From: Cristatella mucedo
Lineage: Eukaryota > Bryozoa > Phylactolaemata > Cristatellidae
Length of the DNA: 64,000 nt
Reading direction: 5' to 3'
NCBI GenBank assembly: GCA_009760855.2
Contig: WPIO01000062.1
Span: 2,197,001-2,261,000 of the forward strand
How positions within the stretch are numbered: position 1 is the first letter of the stretch; each line of letters begins with the position of its first letter. A program made the position numbers and the translations under genes. Below are positions 42,746 through 56,200 of this stretch, piece by piece. Below the pieces are notes generated by a model. It searched no databases, was not told the origin of the DNA, and saw only the letters and a program-made list of their open reading frames with translations.

Positions 42746-45700
42746 CCAAGAGAATAGCATTTCAGTCGAATTCTGTCGCTTGAATTCCGATTACAAGTTT
42801 CCTGACAAATTATTCTTGTCAGTGGCGGATCCAGGGGGCGTTTGCCTCCCCCACCTACAGCGGGGCAGCGAGCTGAGGAGCTCCCTATTGCTAAGCCAAC
42901 GACCATCGCCAACGAAGAAATTACACTTTAATTCCACTCAATGAGCGACCACCGAGTTCTGGTTCACTATGATTTAAGCTGTAATTTCTTATTATTTACC
43001 GATCTGGCACCGCTTACTTGAAGAATTGCCCTGACATGGAAAGTCTGCGGATCTTCCCCACTAATGAAAATCCTGGCTCCGACAGGGATTCTTGTCAACG
43101 TCGTCCGCAAGCTAGTCAATACAATTTTTCAAGAATCTTGGACTTAAAAAAGGAAGATTGGGGTGAAAATTAGCTAGGACCTAGAATTCGATTTTGGTTG
43201 TATAACTATTGGTCCAAAGAAGGGCAGCTTGAACGGCTTTGGAATGATCTCTCGTTCAAAGGTAGGACCAAAACTTGAGTTATGACTAGGGTCAGTTTGT
43301 CCACATATGAGGACCAGATAGAGGCTGGAATAGGATCTGGAGGCTAGCAACTCTAACAATTGGCCCTAATTATTGCAACAACATGGAGCTTGCGAAATTT
43401 GATCAAGGATGCTGCAGGCTGCGACTCAACTAATACAGCAGGCGGAGGTGGCATCGTGCAGGCACGAACCTTTTTAAAGAAGAAACGGAACCTTTTTTAA
43501 GAAGAAACGGAACACACTCCAGCCCCATGGTAATTATCTGGGAAACTGCCTCGAGCAGCCTTATCGAGAAAACAAGTCAATAATCTTAGTACTTTCTAAA
43601 CGTCATGCCGGTAAAACTGCAGCTAGCAAGCGAGGGTTTTTAGTAAATAGAAAGTCATCACTCTGGTTACCCACACGGACAGACTCTAGAGGAGCGAGCT
43701 CATTTGAAGCCACGCATTCTGAGTATAAAAAAAGCTGGTTTGCCAATGTATCGAGAATCAAGTCGTATTGACCGTGAGTTGCAAAAGCGTCAATGTTAGC
43801 TCAAAAGCCTAGCGAGCGGAAAACCACGCGACGGAACGAAACCGCAGTCACCACCTAGCTTGACCTACTGCTAACTGGGAGTGACCGCAAAGAGAATGCT
43901 GAATAAGCAATTACTTTTAATGATCGACACCTAGCTCAACAGGGCTGCCAAAGTACCTGCCTGGGCTGACTCAGAGCTTTCGCTGGGTGACTCGGGCTAG
44001 GGGGTAATAATAATCGTTATCATAATAGGTCACTTGTACTGCTCCTTAAGAGAATTAAATTTCTTTCCTGGCTCTGTAGAGCTCGCTCCAAGAGAATAAA
44101 TAATAAGGGTTAGTGAAATATGCAGTCACGCAATCAAATAAGCAAGTATCATCTTTTGGCTAGCGCGTGAAAGCAATCATTGAGACTCATGGCCACCGAG
44201 TAGCGCGACCTCTGGCTAGTAACATGTACTTACTCATGCACCAGTGAGTGCGTAAAGAACTAAGGTACAACGAGTGCGACTGAACAACGAGGCGAAGGAA
44301 AGCTGACTGGAACAGATACGTACATAGATGAGGCTTAAATGATGCATGATCATTGGAGATAGTGACCGCAGCCAGAAGAGAAAATATCGGCTTGCCTCCC
44401 CGGGAATCTAATCCCACGAATATTTGCCCTTCCTGCGTCCTTGCTACTGATCCCTATCGGCAGCCGTCGTGCTCAGTGCTCGATGCAGCAATTGAGGCGA
44501 TGGAGAGCAAGGTGCTATTATCTAATAGCGCATATAATCAATCGTACAGTCACAAGTAGAATATGTGGCAAAAGACCTCTTGACCCCCTCCTGTCCTATC
44601 ATTTAGTATTTTCGATGGTTTGGTAAGCACAGAAAGCAAGCCCAGACAACATTTTTTCACAAATTCACTATGGAGCTACCTGAAGATGCCCTAGTTCGCC
44701 TTTATCTAGACGTCGTACCGCTCAATCGACCGCAAAACAGCCGCAGCGGGCTGATGACCAGGTTCACAACGTCTATCCACTAGCGAAGCCGCTCTGGTCT
44801 TTATGCCCCGAGGCTTGCTTTACCTAGCTTTTCGTCGTACACGCCATGTCAATGCTGTCGTACTCCCTAAGCCAGATTATGAAAACCTAGTGATAATTCG
44901 TAGTTTCTGAGATTGGAATGACTAAGAACCGGTTGTGTCACAGTCTATGGTACAACGGCATGAAATCTCGAGCAATATTGGCTCGGTCTTATTCTGGGTT
45001 TCAGGGCCTAAATTTGTTTAACCTAGGCCGGTGCTGTGAACATGCTCAGCACTCAGTTCCATGGTTGATAGCCTTCGTTTGGTCTTTATTTGGAAACAAA
45101 GCGGGGCGACAAACTGCCCCCGAAGCACGTGGCTTACCGACGGAGCTTGTGGCTTCAAGGAAGCACCGCGAAAGAAAGAAAACACCACTGCACTGCGCAA
45201 GCGTAATAGTCCCAGCAAGTCCAGCGCAATGCAATGCCAGAAAAGCCAATGCAAAGCCCTCTGTGTGATTTTGAAATATACCGCTCTGTGCTCTATGAAA
45301 ATGGACCTGGTACACAGAAGGTATGGGCGCTCCTTATTGCTGCCGTGCTCTTCTGCCATCGGAATACGTGCGTGTGTCGCGGCATTCTATGTTACTCACT
45401 ATACGTGCCGTGAGGCGCTATCAACTGGTATCTGTCAAGCGTCAGCAAGGACTGGCACCGTCGCGAGCTCAGTGTTTGTAGCCGAACGATATTAAAGCAG
45501 AAGCCGTTACAGAACGTTTGCACCACGCTGAAGTGGAATATGCCAATCTGGTAATTCAAAACTCAGCAGCCTCATCGGAGAACACCTAAATTACTAAGGG
45601 GAGTAGCAGCTCGGCTGTACCAGAGCGATGATGCACATTTTTAAGTATTTCGCTAGGACAGTTTCCATTAGGCTTAGCTCGCCTGCCGGAGGTGAAGTAT

Positions 45701-46167
45701 AGCTGCAGAAGCATCGAAGTAATGCTTCTTACATAGATAAAAAACTAACAAGTTTATTCCAACAGATACATCAAAATGCACTGGCAAGTCAACAACGAAA
45801 CTCAAACCCTGAGTCTGAAAGCTAACTGCTACGGTGAGGGTAGCAGGTGAAGTTCTGGAAGCAGACGGAGGACTGCGTGGCGCGGTAATGAGGCCATCTT
45901 CTTAAGTGGGTGTGTCCGCGGAAGGTCCCGTCTAGTTTCTATTTAGTGGCACACTTTGCGTCTTCGACCAGAGCGGAAGTCAGCGAGTTAAAAATTGTGT
46001 GACCAGCCTTTATCTATGGATATTGAAGCTGCTACCATCCTTGGATTGCTTTAGTTGCTCGGGCGTACGTCGTGTAGCCGTGCTCTTCACTTTCCTTCCG
46101 CCTGTCGCAACCGCTAAGGCAGCGGTGCAATGGCAACAATTTAACACTTATCAGCTGCACGGTAGTA
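42746..46167. other. No recognised gene
   Basis: Contains a LINE-tail relic (44005-44095) and short ORFs such as 45061-45495 (plus, 144 codons) with no recognised motif. Confidence 0.4.
44005..44095 (-). mobile_element. LINE-tail relic, inverted
   Basis: Minus-strand 'agaaatttaattctcttaa' with an ATT-rich end matches the 3' hairpin region of the LINE family; strongly decayed. Confidence 0.4.
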
Positions 46168-46368
46168 TGAGCGATCAATCTGCGGATTATCCTGGACAGA
46201 TTTTGCACCAGGCATGCATTTATGGGAAATGGAGCTTCCTAGCGGAACTTATCGCAAACACTGAGCGAGAGAACGTGAACTGCTTTGATCGCGTTGGCAG
46301 AACCGTTGTTAGCACTTGTATATCCAATGACAGCATCGACTGCTGTCAGATGCTTCTCGCTAATGGAG
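46168..46368 (+). CDS. Ankyrin protein first coding exon
   Basis: ATG at 46168 (MSDQSADYPGQILHQACIYG), then LAELIANTERENVNCFDRVG and CISNDSIDCCQMLLANG; donor G|GTTAGA, phase 1. It covers one full ankyrin unit and most of a second. The frame is open upstream to about 45.99 kb without another ATG, so this start is preferred, but a missed upstream exon is possible. Confidence 0.7.
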
Positions 46369-49300
46369 GTTAGAGTTAGATTTTGCATATGGCTTCGAGC
46401 TGCTACGCCTTGCTTTCTGAACATAGCATATACTAAAGAGTGCGTACCAATTTTTGTCGTAGCCGATGTCAACTTGAAAAATCTGTGCACTGGTCAGGTA
46501 AGAATCTTTCCGATCTGTGATAACTGTTGATTTGTCGTCGACTTCAGCTTGCTGGAACCTGTTAAGAATAGCCTATGGGTGCGGTTTAATCACTTGGCTG
46601 ATCGGACCCTTAAATCATGTGACTGCCGCCGAAGTCCCACGGTGGTGTAAAACTGCTTGTTGAACTCAAGTAGAAATATGGAAACTTTGCGACTTCGCTG
46701 AAATTAGCAGTGAAACCGTGCTTTTGCAGTCGCTGCTGCTGAAAGCGTTTCTTCTGCTCCCACCTCACAAAGGCACACACAAAGGCAAGCAGCCTCTTGC
46801 ACGGCTCTCTTTAGGCTAGCAATAGCATTGCTCTCAGCATCGCCGTCCGTGCTTCCATTTCCTGCTTGCTCTGTGCTTATAATATATCCATTGCCTAATC
46901 CTTACTCTCCCTTTCGACAAGGCTTCTGCACTCCAGCTGCTAATCGACTGCTGCTAGGGACTGAGTTTTTGTAATAAGAAGTTATGCCGTAGCTTGACAT
47001 GAAATTTGCATGCCATTTACGCTTATAATAATAATAGTAATACTATTAATAGTAGTACATGTGTATAGTGCCATCAGAGAGCTGAATCTTGTTCTAGGCA
47101 CTTTACAGATGCTGTAAAGAAAGCATGATAATGGTACTTGACTGCATCTGCCTAGACTATTGATGACACGATTTCGAGGCCTAGATGCCTCGATAGATTA
47201 CAGGCCCAGACCTAACTTGGTACTTGCTGCACTGTGGTTTGGTGGTGTACTAAGCTGGTCTAACCGAAAGTATTCTATTATCCATCCGAAGAGTTCCACT
47301 CCGAATTGCACTGTGCATCCGTCTCTTTTGCTCAATATTGGGCTTTGTTCTTAGGCACACTGTTGATCGGCAACCCCACCTGGGGTAGGCATTTGAAGGC
47401 TAGACTAACTTTTGCTATTTACGGCTCAGTGTAAAAATATTCATTCAGACTAGATTTAATCATATCCTTATGTGGATGAAGTAGAGAGTCTTGTGGCAGC
47501 TAATGCTGTAATGGTATTTCAGCTGTGAAACTGTACTACACTGCACAAAACCAGCAGTGCACAGCTGGATCTGGATCTTGGTGGCATGTCTAGTCAGCCA
47601 GTGCTTCGTGTAGAGCAGGCTTGTACAATCTCATGTTGACGAAATAAGTGGACTTCACTCGAGTAGATCAGCAGAATGAAAAACCCCTGTCCTTTAATGG
47701 GGCTTTTCTCCAAAGCTATATTGAAAGCTTCAGCCATCATTCGATCATCTTTCTTAAGCCAGCCGCAGGGTGTGTCAATTAAGTTTGAAACGTTTGATTT
47801 GCTTCTTCCTTATAGTAACTGGAATGGTGCTATCAATTTTGGAAGCACCTACCAAAAGGCTCTCAAGTCCATGAGCAAATGTAAAGCGCCCAGAAAGAGA
47901 TTGAGTTCTCTGAGGGCACTTTATCAAGTGCATTATTATTATTATTGTTATGAGCTGTTTACATTTGAAGTATGGAAAATGAATTACGGCTTGTGCCCGG
48001 ATGCTGATTACTGGTCTCATACAGACATATGGCCAGTATTCGGCAGTATATGTTCGGATGCTGTTGATTGGCATCTCTGTAGACTCCAATACACCAGGCG
48101 ACTGCTGAGAGGAAACCCGATTTTGTGACGCTACTGATTCGTTATGGTGCTGACGTTCTTTTGAAAGATGGACAGGGAAAAACGGCTCTTGATTACATCA
48201 CAGATGAGACTTGTAGAAGCCTGCTACTCGAGGCTGCTGGTGAGCTCACGAGACACTTGTTTCTCGGCCAGCGCCATATTACTGAGCTTTGCTATACAGC
48301 AGCCACTTTATTAGTCTAGCTGGTGTGGTGCTCAATCATTTGATTTCTACCTGAAGTGGTTTTTGGAACGGCCTTCCGGATGCCACCATCTACTGAAAAT
48401 ATAAATACCAATAATGATACTACTACTACTACTACTACTAATAATAATAATAAGCCGTCTGTGTAGCACTCTAAGAGAGCTAATCTGTATCAAAACGCTT
48501 GGCAACCGAGTGTCGACCCCTTCTTGGCCTGCCTGTATGACAAATTCAATGTTAGATTCCGCTTGCTTAACTTTATTTATCATTTTATTTACTTTTGATT
48601 GCAGATACCCAAAATGCCGTGCTGGAATCGGCCCGCAGTGGTAAGATATTCATTTTTTTTCACGAGAATGTGCATCATGATTAGTGCATTTGCTGATATA
48701 ATACACTAACCTTGCACTGCTAGCTGCCAGTGCAGTCGACCCTTCTGTGCTTCTTGAGCCCAGAAATTGTTCAAGTAAGATGTATCAAGCTGCTATTCCT
48801 TTTTTTGTTATTACTTTTGCCTTCTTTGTGCTCAGCACCTGACCCAGAGTGGCTACAAGGCCCAAGGTCAGGCTGCCGGTGTCTATTGTGGTTGGCTTAT
48901 CTCTGTTGTGATATTGATTATAGAAACACTAGCACCACTGCGGGAGCAGTATGCACATTGTCCTTGTCAATAGACTGTTGTGATACTATAATAATAATCA
49001 TAGTAATAATAATAATACTAATACACTTGTATAGTGCCCTCAGAGAACCGGATCTCTCTCTCTAGGCACTTTACAGATACTGCATATAAAGTATTGCCAC
49101 ATATTTAGTGGTAACATCCGAAAGCAGCAGGCATACCAAGCAGCAGGCGCAAGCAAGTAAGTACATGCACTATCCTGTATGTGGTCTTACAATCGTTTCC
49201 TGAGGCACATTTTCATAATCCACAACTATCGAATGCTACTAACGACTGACTGACACGGGAGACGATTGTCGTGACGATCGTCTTGACGAATGTCATGCTC

Positions 49301-50155
49301 TTCTTCATCGCTTGCAAGGCTGTTGCTATCTTATTTCTTGTCCTATATGAATCCATTATAGGGCAGCTGCCTTTATTTTTCTTTGGTTCATGCTCTTGAA
49401 CGTGCCAGACTGGAAGCAGCTGCCAGCATTCTAGATGAACAAGGTAATGGTTGGCTTTCTATTGAGAATGCATTAAATTTACTGAGAATCATATTTAATA
49501 AAAGTTTTCCGAAGTACTTAGTCTCATTGGAATCTGCTTGCCTGACTGCTCACCCAATGCAGTAGTATTAAGTTGCTATGGCTGCATGACAATCCGTAAA
49601 AAGGATGCTGTGCAGTCTATTCAGCCGCGACAACGTTTCATAGGAAGACCTCGACTAAAATTCGTCGCCTGCAAGTTTTTATACTTCTTGCAACCAGTAC
49701 CATTACCAGTTACCTATCATTACCAGTTAGTGTAGACACGAGGTAAGGCAGTTGCTTTTCACGACCTCGGTCCCGAGTCTTGGGTTCGAATCCTACGTTG
49801 GGCGATCCTTTATTGCCGCTGCAAGCGGTGGTGATAGCCTTTAAGGTTCTTCTACCACTATCAAAAGAGGCTGTTGAATCAGCTATTCTTATTATTAAGA
49901 TTGTTATTAGGTTAGTTGGGGAGGGGTGGATTGCTTTGTTAACACTCAGCTGATGTAGGAATGTTGCTTTCGACCATGCTATTGCCGGTCACTAATGCCT
50001 GTTTTTACAGTATAAATTGAGACATCTGCAGAGGTTCGTTGTCTTTGTGAGCTACCCAGTAGTTAGATAGTGGTGATAGGACTGGTAATTATCGAGCCCT
50101 GCAGCATATGTAAACCACCCGATTGAGATTAAATTCTCTTAGAGTTGTACACAAA

Positions 50156-50201
<46 letters not shown>

Positions 50202-53200
50202 TAGGATTTATTAAAAGATATATATGTACTGGTCCGGTCAGGCTCTTCATTTTTATCCATCTACTGAGAGATAGTCTCCAAAGCTCATATGCAAATAGCA
50301 ACGAATTCAAGCATATTCAATTAACAACGATCACACGCTTGGCCTGCTCATCAATAATTTGTAATTCAATGGAGAATTCTTTTGACGGAACACTCATCAT
50401 AGCTGGACCATCGTTGCTGTACAATAAATATGATAAAGGGCACACCAAGAGCGTGACGTCATCGACTTGCATTTACGGACTTCATCACATTCAAAATTAT
50501 ATTGGTGGATTTTTAATTGTCATAGCACATAATCTTAGTATTGTTACTATGGATTAATAGGTTCTGGGCTCGACTTTAGTGAGCACACCCTTGGCCATTC
50601 ATATGGATGCAGTGAATACAAGTACTTATTTTTCCTGTTGTTGAGCGTTTACCTCAGCGGTTAACGTTATCGACTGTGAGATGCAAATACACGTGAGGCC
50701 TTTAGCTGCAGTTGCAAGTAAGGCATTAATTTTAAAATGCAGAGGGACCGATTGCCTTTCTTGACTGCCTCAAGGAAGAGCAATGGCTCATTACATAATC
50801 TGGTTGTAGTATTTTTCCTGTGGAGAGAGCACCTGTTCCACGTCAGTAGTTATTTGCTTGTTTGTAGGGCTAAGTGCTTGTCTATCTTCTCCCTACACGT
50901 GTGACATAGTACTTTGCAAAGAGCTGGCGAACTGCCTGGGTGCTGGGCGGACGTCTGCTGTCGTTAACAGTGCTGCGCCGGATGAGAACAGCTTTTTGTA
51001 CAGGTGAGAAGTTCTGCTGTGCAGTAACTTAGCAGTGACAGCAATAACACCATTTTGTAATTGGCGACGTCAGCACTTATGTCCCCCCACTTGGGACTCG
51101 TACCAAATTTTGGGCAAAGCTTATCTTCTGCGGATTACGACATCACCTCGATCACAAGTTGTGCACCAGTCTGGACTCATTGCACCAAGATTGTGCTAAA
51201 TTGCACGGTTTTTAGCTGCTGGGCACTGTGACTTAGTCCAGTTTATGCTTAGAAAAATGCAACCTAGATTCCAAGTAAGTTCTTCACATATTTTGGTTGG
51301 CCGAGCTCTCAGTGCACTGCAAATAAAAATACAAAGGCAGCATCCCGAATGCCTATTTTTCAATTCGTAGACATTCTTTGGACAAGAGCTTGCCAGTGGA
51401 CGACAGCGCAGCGAGGTTGCTGCTGCTCTCCCTGTCTTTGTCTCTCTGTAATGTATCTCCGTCAGTAACTCCACAAAGTCATAAAGACCATGTGGGTGTT
51501 ACGTAGGAGAGTTTTGTATAGCGCAATCACAGCCTAAGCGGCTTTCGGTACGCATTTGGTAGCCAACAGACTTCGTCTCACGCAACAAAGAGAAAGTGGA
51601 AAGCATAGCAGAGTCAGGAGAGCAGTTGAGGTAGTGAGTAGCATGGAAGTAGCAGCTCAGGACCGCTGTAAAGGATGAGCCATAGTCGGCAGTAGGAGAG
51701 TAGTTGTCTTTGCGTAAGAATCATGGAAGCAAGTTCCACAGTCTAGGACCTGCACAGCTAAAGCTTCTGTCGCCAACTGTCTTTAAGCGGAGGAATGGGA
51801 CAGCTAATTTATTGTCCACACAGGACTTGAGAGCGCGAACAGGCTGAAACTGATGCAGCAGTTCAGCTAGGTATGAAGGAGCCAAGCCGTGGCTGGCCTT
51901 GTGGGTCAGAGTAAGAACTTTGCTCTGTATCCTTTGCTCAACCGGCAACCATCCTAGCTCTTTCAGCAAAGGAGACACGTGCTCAAATCGCTGGGACTTA
52001 AAGACTAGCCTTGCAGCCATATTCATAGCCCTCTGTAGTGGCATACTAGCTTTCTTTGGCAGCCCAGCCAAAATGGAATTACAATAAGAACATCCATGAA
52101 TCACATATGCACAATCCAAAAATGCTGATGTCGACGATCAACCATCTCCTTAACCACTCAGGTTAGGTCTTACCTAGTGATCCCTGTGATGATGTAGCTG
52201 ATGGTTTCTCTAGCCTCTTTGTCAACAAGATAGACGAGATCAGATAGTCCACCCCTAAGATGGTTTCATCCCCCTATAATGCTGTCCCTCAATTCCATGC
52301 AGCACCTCAATGTCTACATTCAAGGTCACTAGTGACCTCGTCCTGAAGTTCACAATAATGCACTTGATAAAGCACCCTCAGAGAACTCAATCTCTTTCTA
52401 GGTGCTTTACATTTGCTGCAAAGGGAAACGCGATTGAATGGTGAGTAATATCAAGCTGGATAAACAACACGAATAACATGGTTAGGGGTGACATACACAG
52501 GGTCAGCAAACAAATGTGGTTAGTGGCAGCATGCACAATGTCAGCACACATAAGCACATGAAGGACGAATCAAAGGGACCCACTAAATGCTGTCCTAAAT
52601 AGGTGCGTTTTTAAGTTCTTTTTAAACGTGGTCAACTAAGGGGATGTTCTGATGCAAGTCGGGAGGAAGTTCCAGGCTTTGGGAGCATTCGAACTAAATG
52701 CTTTGTCTCCAAAGGATTTGAGGTTTGTACGATGTATTGGTAAACTGTTGAATTCCGAAAAGCAGGCGGTACGATGCTTAGCCTGGTGGGTGAGTAGATC
52801 CAAGAGATAGGCTGGAGCCAAAGAATGAAGTGACCTAAAAGTGAGCGACAAAACCTTGAAGTCAATCCGTTGCTTGACAGGGAGCCAGTGCAGGTCGGCG
52901 AGAAGTGGTGTGATGTGGCAACTGCGACGCTCACGACAGACAAGCCTAGCTGCGGAGTTTTGCACCAGATATAATCGCCTGATCGCACATGGCGGTAGGC
53001 CAGCAAGCAGTGAGTTACAGAAGTCAAGACGGGATGTCACAAATGCATGGACCAACTCAGACATGGTATCCTTATCTAAACAAGCCCGAGTTTTAGCAAT
53101 GTTATGTAGCTGAAAGTAGGCAGACTTGATTGTGGAGCTGATGTGGTCGTCTAACGAGAGGTCACTTTGGAACATGACACCTAGATTTCTAGCTGATTCA

Positions 53201-56200
53201 ACTGGAGATTTTCTGGCAGAGCCAATTTTGAGGGTCAGCCTTTCCAATTTCCGAATCATGCTGGGTTTGCCCATAACTATTAAGTTGGTTTTATCGTCGT
53301 TTAGTTTTAGAAAATTTGCTGCCATCCATGTGCGGATGTCATCAATACATGCAGCAAGTGAGTTGAGAGAATTCGATGTGCTCGAAGGCTGGGAGGGCTC
53401 AAAGCAAAGGTACAACTGAGTGTCATCCGCATAGAAGTGAAAGCCTGGGTTGTGCTTGGCAATCACATCAGCAAGAGGGAGAGTATAAATCATGAAAAGA
53501 ATGGGACCAAGCACAGAGCCCTGAGGTACCCCCCCATATTTCAGAGGTACCTCGGATGATCTTTGTCCATTCACGTCAATACTCTGGAGTCTCCCACTGA
53601 GATAGGACCTGAACCACTGCAGAGCAGTGCCAGTGATGCCCAGGCGAGATGAGAGGCGCTCTAGAAGAACTTTGTGATCAATAGTATCAAAAGCTGCCGA
53701 AAGATCGAGCAAAACAAGCAGAGGCACTCTACCCATGTCTGCATTCCTAAGTAGATCGTTGTATACCTTAAGCAATGCTTACTCTGTGGAGTGATTAGCT
53801 CTAAAGCCAGACTGGAACTTACTAGCAAAGTTTGAAGTTTCAATGTATGAGTTCGGCTGGTCCGCCACGGCCTGTTGCAGTGTCTTTTATAGGAATGGTA
53901 GAAGTGAGACTGGGTGGTAGCTGCTCAAGTTCTCTTGGTCTAGTGTCGCTTTCTTGAGAAGTGGCCTGACTACAGCGTTTTTGAAAGGTGCTGGGACATG
54001 ACCTGAGGCTAATGACACATTAAAGATTGCACAGCTTTGCACCACTGGAAGCTGGTGCATGAAATGAAACCACCATAGCAATTTTATTAGTAGTGCTTAG
54101 AAAGACATGTATTCTGCAAGCAATTTCGATTCCTGGAAAGCCCGAGGAAAGAGTTGTCAATGTAAGTCACCAGAATGTGCTAATGCTAGTAATAGTCCCA
54201 CCGATAACTATTACAATGAGCTGATGCAATGGCTTTACTATGGTGACCAAAAATTATGGAAAGAACGATATCGAATAGTTCTGTAAGAGGCGCCTGTGCT
54301 CTTGACCTCTGAATTAAGTCAACCATTTTCTACTTGGGCAGTGATCGACATAAAATTTTGCTGTTTCCTTAATCCACTTAACCGGTCCTAACTAGCCTTT
54401 GAGAGCACTTTAAGTTAACATTAATTGCTCTCTTACTATAAAGCATTAGTAGCATGACTTACCATGAAGAGGTGTGTTCTTCCAATCCCAAAGGGATGGG
54501 CCAAAAGGGGTGTGATCACGTGCTGGTTCTGAGGGGTAGTCTACAGACTTATCCTATGATAAAACTGAGTTGTGGTCTAAAGACCCTAAGTTACTTGGTT
54601 CATGGGTCCCACAGCGATGCAGCATTGATTGAGCGAGCGTTCTGTTGATTCGTTTTCATAAAGACCGAATGCGTGCCAAATAGCAAAGTCATGTTTCGGA
54701 TGACATTAGGTTCAAGTAAGCACCACGGAACAGTGCTAACAAAATTCTAGCCGGATATGGTAATATGGGTCGTCTTCCACACTATTTACATGCAGAAATT
54801 AAGATAAATAATAATTGGAAAAATGCGACATCTGTGTAGCACCCTAAAGGAACTAAATATCTTTCTATGCATTCGACTTTGGCTAGCAGCAATCGAGGTT
54901 CTTGTCGTCAGCCGTAAGCAGTTAGTAGCATTAGAGTGTTCATCAGCAAAAACGTGAAAACAGAATGTTTGAGACTATTCATATCTTGCTTGGGATCTGT
55001 ATAGTTTCATTACCATACAGATGAAATAGAGTGCTGTTATTAGCTACACGATGGTTGTGCAATCATATTGTCCCAACATTTAGAAAAGGATTTGGGTAAT
55101 AAATAAAATAAATAAACCCTAGCTGATTAAACAGCCTCTTTTTGTATAGCGACAGAAGAGCCTTTAAGGCTATCACCACCGCTTGCAGTGGCGATAAAGA
55201 ATCGCCCACCGCAGGAATCGAACCCACGACCTCGGGACCGAGGTCGTGAAAGCAACCGCCTTACCTAGTGTGCCATCACGGCTCGTCATGGGGTAGGGCA
55301 AATGGAGTCCATATCGAATTCTATCAGTTGTCACACTAAAGTAGCAATACCAAATCTGCACAGCAGCCCCAGTGAACCAAATCACGTTCTATGCACGTTA
55401 TATATGTTGGAAAGGAAGCTCATCAACTGATTAGGTTGTGGGCCTGGCAGGCTTATTCTCTTGCTAAAGTCTTGAAGAAATCTGAATGATATGAGCTTGA
55501 AAGACAACCTGAAATGATTGAATTAAGGCTGTCTGGTTTCTAAAGCAATCTCCACCCGAGTTCTGAAGCAAATGCTTCGATTTTTACTTTCTGTAGGCAA
55601 AGTATATACATTCCAAAGTATTTTTGATCAAGATACTGCAAATTGAGCTCTTACGAGATATAATTGTTTTAAATACTTTGTGGAGTTTCTTGCCTAAATT
55701 AATTGCATCCTTACTTTTTGCAGCATGCCATGCAAATGTACACTTGGAATATGCTTATCAGCTGCAGCCAAGAACACTTTTTGCTATTGCAGGGCATGTC
55801 TGATGAGACGAGCAGACCTGGTGGAGTTTTTAATTGAGCATGGTGCATCTTCGCACTACAATACTAGCACATGTGAAACGCTATTACATGTTGCTTGCTC
55901 TGCAATTGACATTGATATTCCTGGAATGATATTGAAGGCAAGTATTGGTGTATTAGCTATGTATATCAATCAAGAGCACCAACCAGCAGGCCACTGGCAT
56001 CAATGCCGTTAGCCATGCCAGTGACATAGACAGTATGATAAAATTCAGCAAGCATCCAGGCTCGGCTTTCTCATATGCCGACACGAGTCACTACTTACCT
56101 TAACACTGGAGTAAATGCAACGAAATTCCGGGTGTGCTTCAACGTGTGGCCATCTTCTTGATGTTCTTGCAAACCGCGTGGCCACTTTTTTACATCGCTC

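Larger units (their letters stand above)
46369..48082. other. Intron(s) of the ankyrin gene
   Basis: A short exon switching phase 1 to phase 0 and completing an ankyrin unit is expected here but was not identified. Two LINE tails lie at 47.03 and 47.87 kb. Confidence 0.5.
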
